Positions 39,256-48,611 of a DNA stretch of 64,000 bases are shown here, in pieces. This DNA is from Microbacterium natoriense. Its GTDB lineage: Bacteria > Actinomycetota > Actinomycetes > Actinomycetales > Microbacteriaceae. The translations under genes were made by a program, and so were the position numbers. The notes beneath the pieces are model-generated. The model did not search any database and was not told where the DNA came from. It worked only from the letters and a program-made list of their open reading frames with translations. The stretch is from positions 2,790,001-2,854,000 of the forward strand of contig NZ_JAUSXV010000001.1 of the NCBI RefSeq assembly GCF_030816295.1, given 5' to 3'. Numbering within the stretch: position 1 is the stretch's first letter; every line of letters begins with the position of its first letter.

Positions 39256-39280
39256 AAAGAATTCCTGCCAGGATGTACGG

Positions 39281-39784
39281 GTGAGTAAGACATCCCATTC
39301 AAACACTCTTATCGGGTGGCGAGAATGGGTGAGCCTGCCCGATCTCGGCGTCGACTGGCTGAAAGCGAAGATCGACACCGGTGCGCGGACCTCCTCACTT
39401 CATGCTTTCGGCATTCGCGAGTTCGAACGCGACGGCGAGGACTGGGTGCGCTTCTGGGTGAAGCCGTGGCAGCACAGCCAGGACGACGCCATCGAGGTCG
39501 AGTGCCCTGTGCACGATCGCCGAACCGTGCGGAGCTCCTCAGGCCACGCGCAGACGCGTTTCGTCGTCGAACTCCTCATCCGCCTATACGACCGCGAGGT
39601 GCTGGCTGAGGTCACGCTCAGCAATCGGGACGAGATGGGATTTCGGATGCTGATCGGACGTGAAGCGCTGCGACAGGGATACGTCGTCGACCCCGCTCGC
39701 TCTTTCGTCGGCGGCAAGGCCCCCCGCGACGCTCGCCGCCGCAATCGCGGCAAAGACGCCTCAGCGGGCTCCGAGACCGCGTAG
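39281..39784 (+). CDS. Retropepsin-like ATP-dependent zinc protease family protein (RimB-like)
   Basis: 167 residues from the GTG at 39281, with AGGA about 8 bases upstream. The core has LIGWREWVSLPDLGVDWLKA followed by KIDTGARTSSLHA, the single aspartyl DTGA motif of retropepsin-like domains, then FRMLIGREALRQGYVVDPA. The C-terminal tail is basic. Such proteins are paired with rimK in several bacteria; RimB of Pseudomonas is reported to cut RimK-added glutamate tails. The divergent 25-bp spacing with rimK supports joint control. The intergenic gap is too short for two separate promoters unless they overlap the genes. Confidence 0.88.
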   Translation: MSKTSHSNTLIGWREWVSLPDLGVDWLKAKIDTGARTSSLHAFGIREFERDGEDWVRFWVKPWQHSQDDAIEVECPVHDRRTVRSSSGHAQTRFVVELLIRLYDREVLAEVTLSNRDEMGFRMLIGREALRQGYVVDPARSFVGGKAPRDARRRNRGKDASAGSETA

Positions 39785-39805
39785 ACGGTCGGCTCCCGAA
39801 GCGGA

Positions 39806-40204
39806 TCAGGCCCGGATCAGCACCAGGCCCGCGACCTTGTCATGCAGACCGCGCTGATCCGGATCCCACACGACGGCCGGGATCACGAGCACGAGCAGAA
39901 GCGTCCGCACGAGCGGGCGCCACAGCCCCACCCACCCCGGGCCCGAGAACAGCACGACGCGCATGCCCAGGATCCGGTGTCCCGGACTGCCGCCGGCCGT
40001 CGGGATGAAGAGGATCTGCACGACGGCGAAGACGATCAGCGTCGCCAGGGAGTCGTACTGGAAGAAGGCGATCGAGATGATCACCGCGGCGGCCCAGTCG
40101 ATCGCGAGTGCGCCGATCCTGCGGCCGGGACGGGCTATGCTCCCAGGGCCCTGCTCGGGGAGACCGAGTCGTTCGCCGGGGTAGGAATTCGCAGCATCCG
40201 TCAC
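39806..40204 (-). CDS. RDD-family membrane protein
   Basis: 132 residues from a GTG. RDD motif ARPGRRIGALAIDW (about 24-37) begins the first transmembrane segment, followed by SLATLIVFAVVQILFIPTAG, the conserved SPGHRILGMRVV, and WRPLVRTLLLVLVIPAVVWD. Small RDD proteins of this kind sit next to DUF4191 and glnA in Actinobacteria; function unknown, possibly transport. It is divergent from glnA, with the GlnR boxes between them. Confidence 0.9.
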   Translation of the reverse strand: MTDAANSYPGERLGLPEQGPGSIARPGRRIGALAIDWAAAVIISIAFFQYDSLATLIVFAVVQILFIPTAGGSPGHRILGMRVVLFSGPGWVGLWRPLVRTLLLVLVIPAVVWDPDQRGLHDKVAGLVLIRA

Positions 40205-40223
40205 CCTTCCAGCCTACCGGCGC

Positions 40224-40261
40224 GTAACATGCTCGAAACAAAGCGGACACCAAGGGGAAAT
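40224..40261 (+). promoter_or_regulatory. Double GlnR box upstream of glnA
   Basis: The first box is GTAAC-N6-GAAAC at 40224-40239, an exact match to the actinobacterial GlnR consensus gTnAc-N6-GaAAc. A second box, GACAC-N6-GAAAT, at 40246-40261 matches 8 of 10 positions. The boxes are exactly 22 bp apart, two helical turns, as in known GlnR operators. Located 62-99 bp upstream of the glnA ATG, consistent with activation of glnA under nitrogen limitation. Confidence 0.8.
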
Positions 40262-40322
40262 CGTTCGCACGTACTGTGCACAGTGGCCGTGAAGCCCTCG
40301 ATCCGCATTACAGGAGTCGTCC

Positions 40323-41747
40323 ATGTTCAAAGATTCGTCCGAGGTACTGAGCTACATCAAGGAGAACGACGTCAAGTTCCTTGACATCCGCTTCACCGAT
40401 CTCCCTGGCGTGCAGCAGCACTTCAACATCCCGGCATCGACGGTCGACGAGGACTTCTTCGTCAACGGCCAGCTCTTCGACGGTTCCTCGATCCGCGGCT
40501 TCGCCAGCATCCACGAGTCCGACATGCAGCTCATCCCGGATGTGACGACCGCCTACGTCGACCCGTTCCGCGAAGCGAGCACGCTCGTCATGGTCTTCGA
40601 CATCTACAACCCGCGCACCGGCGAGATCTACTCGAAGGACCCGCGTCAGGTCGCCAAGAACGCTGAGAAGTACCTCGCGTCCACCGGCATCGCCGACACC
40701 GCATTCTTCGCCCCCGAGGCCGAGTTCTACATCTTCGACGAGGTCCGTTACTCGGTCACCGCCGGCGAGAGCTTCTACAAGGTCGACTCCGAAGAGGCCG
40801 CGTGGAACACCGGCCGCGAGGAAGAGGGCGGCAACCTCGGCAACAAGACCCCCTACAAGGGCGGTTACTTCCCCGTCTCCCCCGTCGACAAGACCGCCGA
40901 CCTGCGCGACGACATCACGCTCAAGCTCATCGATGCCGGATTCATCCTCGAGCGCTCGCACCACGAGGTGGGCACGGCCGGTCAGCAGGAGATCAACTAC
41001 CGCTTCGACACCATGGTGCACGCGGCCGACGACATCCTGAAGTTCAAGTACATCGTCAAGAACACCGCTGACCTCTGGGGCAAGTCGGCCACCTTCATGC
41101 CGAAGCCGCTCTTCGGCGACAACGGCTCGGGCATGCACACGCACCAGTCCCTGTGGAGCGAAGGCAAGCCGCTCTTCTACGACGAGGCCGGATACGGCCA
41201 GCTCAGCGACATCGCGCGCTGGTACATCGGCGGCATCCTGGCGCACGCACCCGCGCTGCTCGCGTTCACCAACCCGACCCTGAACAGCTACCACCGTCTG
41301 GTCAAGGGCTTCGAGGCTCCGGTCAACCTGGTCTACTCCGCCGGCAACCGCTCCGCCGCCATCCGCATCCCGATCACGGGCTCGAACCCGAAGGCCAAGC
41401 GCATCGAGTTCCGGGCGCCTGATGCCTCGGGCAACCCGTACCTCGCCTTCGCCGCCCAGCTCATGGCCGGTCTCGACGGCATCAAGAACCGCATCGAGCC
41501 GCACGAGCCGGTCGACAAGGACCTCTACGAGCTTCCCCCCGAGGAGGCCAAGAACATCCCTCAGGTTCCGAACTCGCTGCTGGACTCGCTCGAGGCCCTG
41601 CGCGAGGACCACGCCTTCCTCCTCGAGGGCGGCGTGTTCACCGAGGAGCTCATCGAGACGTGGATCTCGTACAAGTACGAGAACGAGATCCTTCCGATGG
41701 CCCAGCGCCCGCACCCGTTCGAGTTCGAGCTGTACTACGGCGTCTGA
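40323..41747 (+). CDS. glnA: Glutamine synthetase type I
   Basis: 474 residues, AGGAG upstream. Beta-grasp N-terminal domain ([20 protein letters not shown]), [19 protein letters not shown], metal/ATP motifs [30 protein letters not shown] and [12 protein letters not shown]. The adenylylation tyrosine lies in [11 protein letters not shown] (about residue 401), so GlnE control is possible, and glnE is at 44014-46989. It condenses glutamate and ammonia with ATP; dodecamer in the cytoplasm. It resembles GlnA1 of mycobacteria. A GlnR double box precedes it and a strong hairpin follows. Confidence 0.97.
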   Translation: MFKDSSEVLSYIKENDVKFLDIRFTDLPGVQQHFNIPASTVDEDFFVNGQLFDGSSIRGFASIHESDMQLIPDVTTAYVDPFREASTLVMVFDIYNPRTGEIYSKDPRQVAKNAEKYLASTGIADTAFFAPEAEFYIFDEVRYSVTAGESFYKVDSEEAAWNTGREEEGGNLGNKTPYKGGYFPVSPVDKTADLRDDITLKLIDAGFILERSHHEVGTAGQQEINYRFDTMVHAADDILKFKYIVKNTADLWGKSATFMPKPLFGDNGSGMHTHQSLWSEGKPLFYDEAGYGQLSDIARWYIGGILAHAPALLAFTNPTLNSYHRLVKGFEAPVNLVYSAGNRSAAIRIPITGSNPKAKRIEFRAPDASGNPYLAFAAQLMAGLDGIKNRIEPHEPVDKDLYELPPEEAKNIPQVPNSLLDSLEALREDHAFLLEGGVFTEELIETWISYKYENEILPMAQRPHPFEFELYYGV

Positions 41748-41756
41748 TCGAATCGC

Positions 41757-41794
41757 ACGAAGGCCCGCCCCGATCATCCGGGGCGGGCCTTCGT
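41757..41794 (+). terminator. Terminator of glnA
   Basis: A hairpin with 15-bp perfect arms (ACGAAGGCCCGCCCC and its complement) and an 8-base loop begins 10 bases after the glnA stop codon. Confidence 0.9.
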
Positions 41795-41895
41795 CGTATC
41801 GGGAGACACCCGACACGACGCGCGGTGCAACCGGCTTGACTCAGGAGCGCCCGCCTGCTCAACTGACAGTTCCGTTCCGACACTCTGGGGGCACG

Positions 41896-43068
41896 ATGCG
41901 ACGTCGTCGACCGATCACCACGCCTGAACCGACGACCGCGGTGCAGCCTTATCAGGGCACGCGTCCGCACTCGCAGCCGACGACGGCCGCCGCGGCGATC
42001 GCCCGGATCAACCCGTTCATCTTCGGGCTTCTCGGCGCCCTCGGCGTCCTCGTCGCGCTGACCGTCGGCGGCATCGTCACCCAGCTCGGCACGGTGCTCG
42101 TCTACATCGGGTTCGCAGTGTTCCTCGCGCTCGGGCTCGATCCGATCGTCACCTTCCTCGAGCGACGCTTCTCGATGCCCAGGGCGGGGGCCGTGGCGAT
42201 CGTCGTCGCGATCGTGCTCCTCCTGTTCGCGGGCATCATCCTCGCGATCGTCCCGATCCTCGTGACCCAGATCACGAACCTGATCGACAACGGCCCTCAG
42301 ATGGTCGAAGACATCCAGCACGCAGACTGGTACCAGAACCTCACCGCCCAGTTCGGCGCCAACTTCGAAGACGCCGCAGCATCCGCCCTGACGTTCGTCA
42401 AAGACCCGACGAACCTCCTCAACATCAGCGGCGGCGTGCTCGCCGTCGGCACCGGCATCGCGGGCGGCTTCACCGGCGTCACGATCGTGCTGATCCTGAC
42501 GCTCTACTTCATGGCTTCGCTGCGGAGCATGAAGAAGGTGGCGGCCCGCTTCGTTCCCGCCTACCAGCGCGACACCTTCAGCAGCCTCGTCGAGGACGTC
42601 TCGGGCGCGGTCGGGCGCTACGTGATCGGCCAGGTCAGCCTGGCGCTCGTCAACGGCGTGCTGAGCCTGGTCATGCTGTCGATCATCGGCGCCCCGGTAC
42701 CGGCGCTCCTCGCGCTCATCGCTTTCATCGGCTCGATGATCCCGCTGGTGGGCACGCTCTCGGCGTCGATCATCAACGCGCTGATCTGCCTCGTCGTGAG
42801 CCCGGTCACAGCGATCATCGCGTTCGCCTATTACCTCGTCTACATGCAGATCGAGGCATACGTGCTCTCCCCCCGCATCATGAGCAAGGCCGTGGCCGTT
42901 CCCGGCTCCCTCGTCGTGATCGCAGCGGTGGCCGGCGGAGCGCTGGGCGGCATCGCCGGCGCCCTCGTCGCGATCCCCGTGGCGGCGAGCATCATCATCA
43001 TCGTGCAGAAGGTGCTGTTCCCGGCTCAGGACCGCAAGGTCGTGCCGCCCGAGGTCATCGCACGATAA
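41896..43068 (+). CDS. AI-2E-family transporter (membrane permease)
   Basis: 390 residues from the ATG at 41896, with GGGGG just upstream. About seven to eight transmembrane segments, for example FIFGLLGALGVLVALTVGGI, AVAIVVAIVLLLFAGIILAI, GVTIVLILTLYFMASLRSM and SLVVIAAVAGGALGGIAGAL. The central soluble loop (VEDIQHADWYQNLTAQFGAN) and AFIGSMIPLVGTLSASIINA are typical of the family. Members export small molecules or ions (AI-2, Na/Li); the substrate is unknown. The 3' end overlaps the convergent lipid kinase gene by 14 bp. Confidence 0.92.
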   Translation: MRRRRPITTPEPTTAVQPYQGTRPHSQPTTAAAAIARINPFIFGLLGALGVLVALTVGGIVTQLGTVLVYIGFAVFLALGLDPIVTFLERRFSMPRAGAVAIVVAIVLLLFAGIILAIVPILVTQITNLIDNGPQMVEDIQHADWYQNLTAQFGANFEDAAASALTFVKDPTNLLNISGGVLAVGTGIAGGFTGVTIVLILTLYFMASLRSMKKVAARFVPAYQRDTFSSLVEDVSGAVGRYVIGQVSLALVNGVLSLVMLSIIGAPVPALLALIAFIGSMIPLVGTLSASIINALICLVVSPVTAIIAFAYYLVYMQIEAYVLSPRIMSKAVAVPGSLVVIAAVAGGALGGIAGALVAIPVAASIIIIVQKVLFPAQDRKVVPPEVIAR

Positions 43069-43969
43069 GCGCCATCGGCTGCACCGTGGCCACGAAGGAC
43101 GAGACCTCGCCGACCTCCTCGCCGTCCACCTCGAACTGCTGAGGAGACTCCAGCGTCACCGAGACGGTCTGCGCGGCGACGTGGCGCGTCGACTCCGTGC
43201 TCACGGCCTCGGTCGTGCCGCCCAGAACGCGGCGGATGCCGTTGTCCCACACGACCGACCTCACGGTGTCGAGCCACTGCAGCGCGCCGTCAGCGCTCAC
43301 GAGAAGCAGATCGAGCTGACCATCGTCGAGCACCGCGTCGGGAAGAAGGCGGATGCCGCCCTGGAGCATTCCGCAGTTGCCGATGATCATGGTGTGTCCG
43401 CGGACCTCTTGGGTGTCGCCATCGTCGATCGTCAGTGTGATGTCGGTCATCTCGGTGCCGGAGAGCGCCCGCCCCATCGCCTCGACGTAGGCGAGCCAGC
43501 CCGCACGGTCTTTGAGGTCGTCGTTCGTCTCCACGAGCATCTGCGCATCGACTCCGAAGCCGACCATGACGGTGAAGGCTCGCTTCTCGCCCCCGAACTC
43601 GACCCAGCCGATGTCGATCTTGCGCGGCTCTCCATCGCGCACGCGCTCGAGCGCGGCCTTGAGATCGTCGAGAGGCACGCCCAGGTTCCGCGCGAGCAGG
43701 TTGCCCGTGCCCTGCGGCACGATGCCGAGGGCCACGTCGGTTCCGGCCAAGACCTCCGCGACTGCTCTGACCGTTCCATCGCCGCCGACGGCGACGACGA
43801 CCTCGCAGCCCTCCTCCACGGCGGCGGCGGCCATCCCTCGGCCGGGATCGTCTTCGCTGGTCTCCCACCACGTGACCTCGCCGGTGATCGACTCCGCCAC
43901 GGCTGCGCGCAGCTGCTCCTCATCGATCTTCGAGGGATTCCAGATCACGCCGAGTCTTGAGATCGTCAT
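43055..43969 (-). CDS. Diacylglycerol kinase-family protein (second copy)
   Basis: 304 residues. VIWNPSKIDEEQL at the start replaces the usual Gly-rich NP-x-SG loop. VVAVGGDGTVRAVAEVL (about 58-74) and GIVPQGTGNLLARNLGVPL (about 82-100) are intact, as is the C-terminal half ending in QFEVDGEEVG. Only about a quarter of its residues match the copy at 3120-4025. It probably phosphorylates diacylglycerol or a related lipid. It is transcribed after glnE with a 44-bp gap. Confidence 0.9.
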   Translation of the reverse strand: MTISRLGVIWNPSKIDEEQLRAAVAESITGEVTWWETSEDDPGRGMAAAAVEEGCEVVVAVGGDGTVRAVAEVLAGTDVALGIVPQGTGNLLARNLGVPLDDLKAALERVRDGEPRKIDIGWVEFGGEKRAFTVMVGFGVDAQMLVETNDDLKDRAGWLAYVEAMGRALSGTEMTDITLTIDDGDTQEVRGHTMIIGNCGMLQGGIRLLPDAVLDDGQLDLLLVSADGALQWLDTVRSVVWDNGIRRVLGGTTEAVSTESTRHVAAQTVSVTLESPQQFEVDGEEVGEVSSFVATVQPMALIVR

Positions 43970-44013
43970 GGAGACAGCTTGGGCGAGAGCCGAAGATATC
44001 GCAAACCGAACGC

Positions 44014-46989
44014 TCAGCCGTAGAAGAGCGCTTCGAACGCCTTCCGGGCTCGCCGCGTGACGCCCAGGTAGTCGTCCTCGAGCACGGTGGCCGAGCGCTC
44101 CGGATAGCCGAGCAGGATGCCGATCGCGTCGAGCTGTCGCGGTTCGGTGGGCAGCACGTCGCTCGTCTGGCCCGTGAAGAGCGTGATGGCCGATCGCAGA
44201 CGACTCGACAGGCGCCAGGCGTCGCGCAGCAGGTCGGCGGAGGCCGGCGGAATGAGATCCGCCTCGACCGCGGCGTCGAGAGCCGCGATCGTCGACGTGG
44301 TGCGCAGCGCGGGCACGCGGTGAGCGTGCTGCAGCTGCAGCAGCTGCACGAGCCACTCGACGTCGCTGAGCGTGCCCGGTCCGAGCTTGAGGTGACGACG
44401 CGGGTCGGCTCCCTGCGGGAGCCGCTCCCCCTCGACACGCGCCTTGATCCGCTTGATCTCCCGAGTGCCCTGAAGATCGACGGCTTCGGGATAGCGGATG
44501 CTGTCGGCGAGGGCAATGAACCTGCTCGTCAGCTTGGCGCTGCCGGCGACGCCGCGCGCGCGCAGCAGAGCCTGCGCCTCCCACGAGAGGGACCAGCGCC
44601 GGTAGTACTCCGCGTAGGCCTCGATCGAACGGACGACAGGACCGCTGCGCCCTTCAGGGCGGAGGTCGGCGTCCAGATCGAGGGGAACTCTGTTGTCGGC
44701 GAGATGCTCGCGCAGGCCCGCGACGATCTGCATCGACAGCTTCTGCGCACGTTCAGGGTCGACCCCGTTGGCGTCGTAGACGAAGAGGATGTCGGCATCC
44801 GATCCGAATCCCAGCTCCGCGCCGCCGAACCTTCCCATCCCGATCACGGCGAAGTCGAGCGCACCGTCCTCCGGGGGGACGACCTCGCGGTAGACCGCCC
44901 GCAGTGCCGCCTGGATCGTGGCGTCGGTGATCTCGGTGAGTGAGGTCGCGACCTCCTCGATCGTGAGCACGTCGAGCACGGCTCCCATGGCCGTCCGCAG
45001 CAATTCGCGGCGGCGCAGCGCCCGCACGGCGCGCAGGGCGCCGACCACGGTGTCGTGCCTGGTCTGGATCGCCCGCGCCTCTTCGTCGATCGCCGCGCGG
45101 CTGCGAGGACGGAGCAGTTCGGTGCTGTCCAGCCAGGCGACCGATTCGGGGATCCACTCCATGAGCTCGCCGACGTACCGCGACGACGACAGCAGGCGGG
45201 TCAGGCTCTCTGCCGCGCCGGACGAGTCGCGCAGCATCCGCAGGAACCACGGAGTGTCGCCGAGCCGTTCGCTGATCCTCCGGAAGGCGATCAGCGCGTA
45301 GTCGGGATCGCTCCCGTCGGCGAACCAGCGCACCATGATCGGCATGAGATGGCGCTGGATCGTCGCCTTGCGGCTGAGGCCCGTGGTCAGCGCGCCGATG
45401 TGCCGCAGCGCACCGGTCGGGTCGCGGAAGCCGATGGCGGCGAGGCGGTCGTGCGCCTGCGCGGTCGACAGCGTGCGCTCGTCTTCGGGCAGCGCGGCCA
45501 CCGCGCTCAGCAGCGGACGGTAGAACAGCCGGATGTGGATCTCGCGGACTTCCCTGCGCACGCTTTCCCAGCGCTGCCACACGGCCTCGCCGGATTCGGC
45601 CAGAGCCGTGCTGCGTGCGAGCACTCGGAGTCCGGCGGGCGTCCGCGGCATCAAGTGGGTGCGGCTCAGCTCGCGCAGCTGCAGGCGGTGCTCCATGAGG
45701 CGGAGCACGCGGTAGTCGTCTGCGAAGGTCGCCGCCTCGACCCGCCCGATGTAGCCGCCCTCGACCAGCGCGTCGATGCTCTCGAGCGTCCCGCGCGTGC
45801 GGATCGTCGGATCGGTGAGGCCGTGGACGAGCTGCAACAGCTGGACCGTGAACTCGATGTCACGCAGGCCACCGGCACCGAGCTTGAGCTGATACGGCGC
45901 GTCATCGGGGTCGATGTGCTCCATCACCCGCTCGCGCATCCGTTGCACGCTGTCGACGAAGTTCTCGCGCGCCGCGCTCGACCACACCTTCGGCTGCACG
46001 GCTTCGATGTAGGCTGCGCCGAGCGCGGCGTCTCCGGCCAGGGGCCGCGCCTTCAGCAGCGCCTGGAACTCCCAGCTCTTCGCCCAACGGTCGTAGTAGG
46101 CGAGATGCGAGGCGAGAGAGCGCACCAGAGCACCCTGCTTGCCCTCCGGCCGCAGAGCGGCGTCGACCTCCCACAGCGGCGGCTCGGCTTCGATGCCGCT
46201 CAGTCCGCGCATGGTCTCGCGGGCGAGGCGTGTCGCGACGTCGATCGCGCGGGCCTCGGACACCACCTCTTCATCGGAGGTGCCGCCGACGAAGATCACG
46301 TCGACGTCGCTCACGTAGTTCAGTTCTCGGGCGCCCGCCTTGCCCATCCCGATGATCGCCAGCTGGGTCGCCGCGATCTCCTCATCGCCGAACGCCCCGC
46401 GGACCTGAGTGCGCGCGACTGCGAGAGACGCTTCCAGAGCTGCTCCGGCGATATCGGCAAGCGCCGCCGCCACGTCGCCGACGATGTCGACCGCGCTCGC
46501 GTGACTCAGATCGAACGCGGCGATTCCCGCGAGCTCTCGCCGGTACGCGACACGCAGAGCCACGAGCGCGTCATCACCCGCGGATGCCGCGAACCCCTCG
46601 CGAGCGCCGATCGCCTCGAGCATCCTCGAGCGCAGCTCATCTGCCGACGGCAGCCGCTCGGCAGATGTCGCCAACACCGACAACTCGGACGGATGCCGCA
46701 GGAAGAAGCCGCCCAGTCCCTGAGACGCGCCGAACACGCGCCAGGCCCGGCGACGCGAGTCAGCTTGGAGGAAGAGCGTCTTCAGGGGCGCAGCGTCGCG
46801 CCGAGCCACCCGCAGCATGCCCTCGACCGCGGCATCCGGGTCGGCTGCCTGCGCGCCATCGAGCAGAGCGGCTCTGTCAAGGCCGAGCAGAGCGGCCAAC
46901 TCGTCGAGCGAAGCGGCTGCCTCGCTCAGTTCTGCGAAGCCGAGCCTCGCCAGGGCAGAGAGCGAGACGGATTCGTCCGAACGGGCCAT
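44014..46989 (-). CDS. glnE: Bifunctional glutamine synthetase adenylyltransferase/deadenylase
   Basis: 991 residues. Two nucleotidyltransferase domains are visible: the N-terminal adenylyl-removing domain with IGMGKAGARELNYVSDVDVI and EVDAALRPEGKQGALVRSL, and the C-terminal adenylylating domain with IGMGRFGGAELGFGSDADIL and LDLDADLRPEGRSGPVVRSI. Helical PII-uridylyl-transferase-like linkers follow each. It modifies the glnA tyrosine according to nitrogen state. It starts 7 bp after glnA2, in the same transcript, as in mycobacteria (Rv2221c-Rv2222c). Confidence 0.96.
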   Translation of the reverse strand: MARSDESVSLSALARLGFAELSEAAASLDELAALLGLDRAALLDGAQAADPDAAVEGMLRVARRDAAPLKTLFLQADSRRRAWRVFGASQGLGGFFLRHPSELSVLATSAERLPSADELRSRMLEAIGAREGFAASAGDDALVALRVAYRRELAGIAAFDLSHASAVDIVGDVAAALADIAGAALEASLAVARTQVRGAFGDEEIAATQLAIIGMGKAGARELNYVSDVDVIFVGGTSDEEVVSEARAIDVATRLARETMRGLSGIEAEPPLWEVDAALRPEGKQGALVRSLASHLAYYDRWAKSWEFQALLKARPLAGDAALGAAYIEAVQPKVWSSAARENFVDSVQRMRERVMEHIDPDDAPYQLKLGAGGLRDIEFTVQLLQLVHGLTDPTIRTRGTLESIDALVEGGYIGRVEAATFADDYRVLRLMEHRLQLRELSRTHLMPRTPAGLRVLARSTALAESGEAVWQRWESVRREVREIHIRLFYRPLLSAVAALPEDERTLSTAQAHDRLAAIGFRDPTGALRHIGALTTGLSRKATIQRHLMPIMVRWFADGSDPDYALIAFRRISERLGDTPWFLRMLRDSSGAAESLTRLLSSSRYVGELMEWIPESVAWLDSTELLRPRSRAAIDEEARAIQTRHDTVVGALRAVRALRRRELLRTAMGAVLDVLTIEEVATSLTEITDATIQAALRAVYREVVPPEDGALDFAVIGMGRFGGAELGFGSDADILFVYDANGVDPERAQKLSMQIVAGLREHLADNRVPLDLDADLRPEGRSGPVVRSIEAYAEYYRRWSLSWEAQALLRARGVAGSAKLTSRFIALADSIRYPEAVDLQGTREIKRIKARVEGERLPQGADPRRHLKLGPGTLSDVEWLVQLLQLQHAHRVPALRTTSTIAALDAAVEADLIPPASADLLRDAWRLSSRLRSAITLFTGQTSDVLPTEPRQLDAIGILLGYPERSATVLEDDYLGVTRRARKAFEALFYG

Positions 46990-46996
46990 GCGCGCC

Positions 46997-48334
46997 TCAG
47001 AGGAGCTCGAGGTTGTTCTTCAGCTCCAGCGGCGTGACCTGACCGCGATAGGCCTCCCACTCCATGCGCTTGTTGCGCAGGACGTAGTTGAAGACCGACT
47101 CGCCCAGCGTCTCGGCGACGAGCTCGGAGTTCTCCATGTACTCCAGCGCGTGATCGAGGCTTGCGGGAAGTGCCGAGTACCCGAGCGCGCGGCGCTCGGC
47201 GTCGGTCATCTGCCACACGTTGTCCTCGGACTCGGGCGGCAGCTCGTAGCCTTCTTCGATGCCCTTCAGGCCCGCGGCCAGCATGAGAGCGTATGCCAGG
47301 TACGGGTTCACAGCAGAGTCGAGGGCGCGGTACTCGACACGAGTCGAACCGCCCTTATTGGGCTTGTACATGGGCACGCGCACGAGAGCCGAACGGTTGT
47401 TGTGACCCCACGTGACGAAGCTGGGCGCCTCGTCGCCGCCCCACAGGCGCTTGTACGAGTTCACGAACTGGTTGGTCACCGCCGCGATCTCGTTGGCGTG
47501 CTTGAGCAGGCCGGCGATGAAGTGACGTCCGGTCTTGGAGAGCTGATACTTCGCGCCCTCCTCGTAGAACGCGTTGCGCTCACCCTCGAACAGCGACATG
47601 TGGGTGTGCATGCCGCTGCCGGGGTGTCCGCTGAGCGGCTTCGGCATGAACGTCGCGTAGACGCCCTGCTCGATCGCCACTTCCTTGATCACGGTGCGGA
47701 AGGTCATGACGTTGTCGGCCATCGTCAGCGCGTCGGCGTAGCGAAGGTCGATCTCGTTCTGGCCGGGGCCGCCTTCGTGGTGGCTGAACTCGACCGAGAT
47801 GCCGAGGTCCTCCAGCATCCGCACCGAGCGCCGGCGGAAGTCGTGCGCCGTGCCGCCGGGGACGTTGTCGAAGTATCCGGCGGAGTCGACCGGAACCGGT
47901 CCTTCCGGACCGAACGACGAGGACTTGAGCAGATAGAACTCGATCTCGGGATGCGTGTAGAACGTGAAGCCCGCGTCGGCTGCCTTGGCCAGGGTGCGCT
48001 TGAGCACGTGCCGCGGGTCGGAGACCGCAGGGCGCCCGTCGGGCGTCGTGATGTCGCAGAACATGCGCGCGGTCGGGTCGATCTCACCGCGCCACGGCAG
48101 GATCTGGAAGGTCGTGGGATCGGGCTGCGCCAACAGGTCGGACTCGTAGCTGCGGGTCAGTCCCTCGATGGCCGATCCGTCGAAGCCGATGCCCTCGGCG
48201 AATGCGCCTTCGACCTCGGCAGGCGCGATGGCCACCGATTTGAGGGTTCCGATCACATCGGTGAACCAGAGGCGGACGAACTTGACGCCCCGCTCCTCGA
48301 TCGTGCGGAGCACGAAATCCCGCTGCTTGTCCAT
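46997..48334 (-). CDS. glnA2: Glutamine synthetase, GlnA2 type
   Basis: 445 residues from the ATG at 48334 (MDKQRDFVLRTIEERG). VRLWFTDVIGTLKSVAI, GIGFDGSAIEGLTR, PEIEFYLLKSS, KPLSGHPGSGMHTHMSLFEG and NNRSALVRVPMYKP mark a complete GS catalytic domain. It is shorter than GlnA and lacks the GlnA-type loop region. A tyrosine is present in EGYELPPES at the adenylylation-site position. In mycobacteria GlnA2 is non-essential, and in other actinobacteria related proteins act on polyamines. The order small protein-glnA2-glnE is tightly spaced (2 and 7 bp). Confidence 0.93.
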   Translation of the reverse strand: MDKQRDFVLRTIEERGVKFVRLWFTDVIGTLKSVAIAPAEVEGAFAEGIGFDGSAIEGLTRSYESDLLAQPDPTTFQILPWRGEIDPTARMFCDITTPDGRPAVSDPRHVLKRTLAKAADAGFTFYTHPEIEFYLLKSSSFGPEGPVPVDSAGYFDNVPGGTAHDFRRRSVRMLEDLGISVEFSHHEGGPGQNEIDLRYADALTMADNVMTFRTVIKEVAIEQGVYATFMPKPLSGHPGSGMHTHMSLFEGERNAFYEEGAKYQLSKTGRHFIAGLLKHANEIAAVTNQFVNSYKRLWGGDEAPSFVTWGHNNRSALVRVPMYKPNKGGSTRVEYRALDSAVNPYLAYALMLAAGLKGIEEGYELPPESEDNVWQMTDAERRALGYSALPASLDHALEYMENSELVAETLGESVFNYVLRNKRMEWEAYRGQVTPLELKNNLELL

Positions 48335-48336
48335 TG

Positions 48337-48543
48337 CTACTCTGCGTCCTGGCTCTTGGCGGCGTCTTCGGCCGCATCCTCGTCCGCCCACGCGCGGGCG
48401 CGTTCCCGCAGCAGCGCCGGCGCGTTCGCCGCCTCCGCCTCGGTGTCGAAGGGCCCTACGCGGTCAACCGACGGCGAGATCATGCCGAACTCGACCTGTC
48501 CGGTGGCCAGGTTGTACCAGTACTTCTCATCGCCAGTCGACAT
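48337..48543 (-). CDS. Small conserved actinobacterial protein upstream of glnA2
   Basis: 68 residues from the ATG at 48543 (MSTGDEKYWYNLATGQVEFG), with AAGGAG about 6 bases upstream. The sequence YWYNLATGQVEFGMISPSVD followed by VGPFDTEAEAANAPALLRER is found in small proteins annotated as SPOR-domain-like in actinobacterial genomes; the similarity to SPOR is weak and no signal or membrane segment exists. It is probably cytoplasmic. It ends 2 bp before glnA2 and is likely cotranscribed with it. Confidence 0.82.
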   Translation of the reverse strand: MSTGDEKYWYNLATGQVEFGMISPSVDRVGPFDTEAEAANAPALLRERARAWADEDAAEDAAKSQDAE

Positions 48544-48598
48544 CAGCGCTCCTTCTTCCCGTGATGTCATCGATCCTACTGGCGCTGACGCCTGTCGC

Positions 48599-48604
48599 TA
48601 AGCT
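48599..48604 (+). promoter_or_regulatory. -10 element of a likely leaderless ppgK transcript
   Basis: TAAGCT ends 7 bases before the ppgK ATG, inside a small inverted repeat CGCTA-N3-TAGCG (48596-48608). Confidence 0.5.
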
Positions 48605-48611
48605 AGCGACC

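Noticed and set aside
45055..47037. A 660-codon open frame antisense to glnE, and similar long frames antisense to parE (23031-24428) and the GlpD/SPFH region (7107-8516)
   Set aside because: Same artefact of high GC; the real genes on the other strand have full domain structure.
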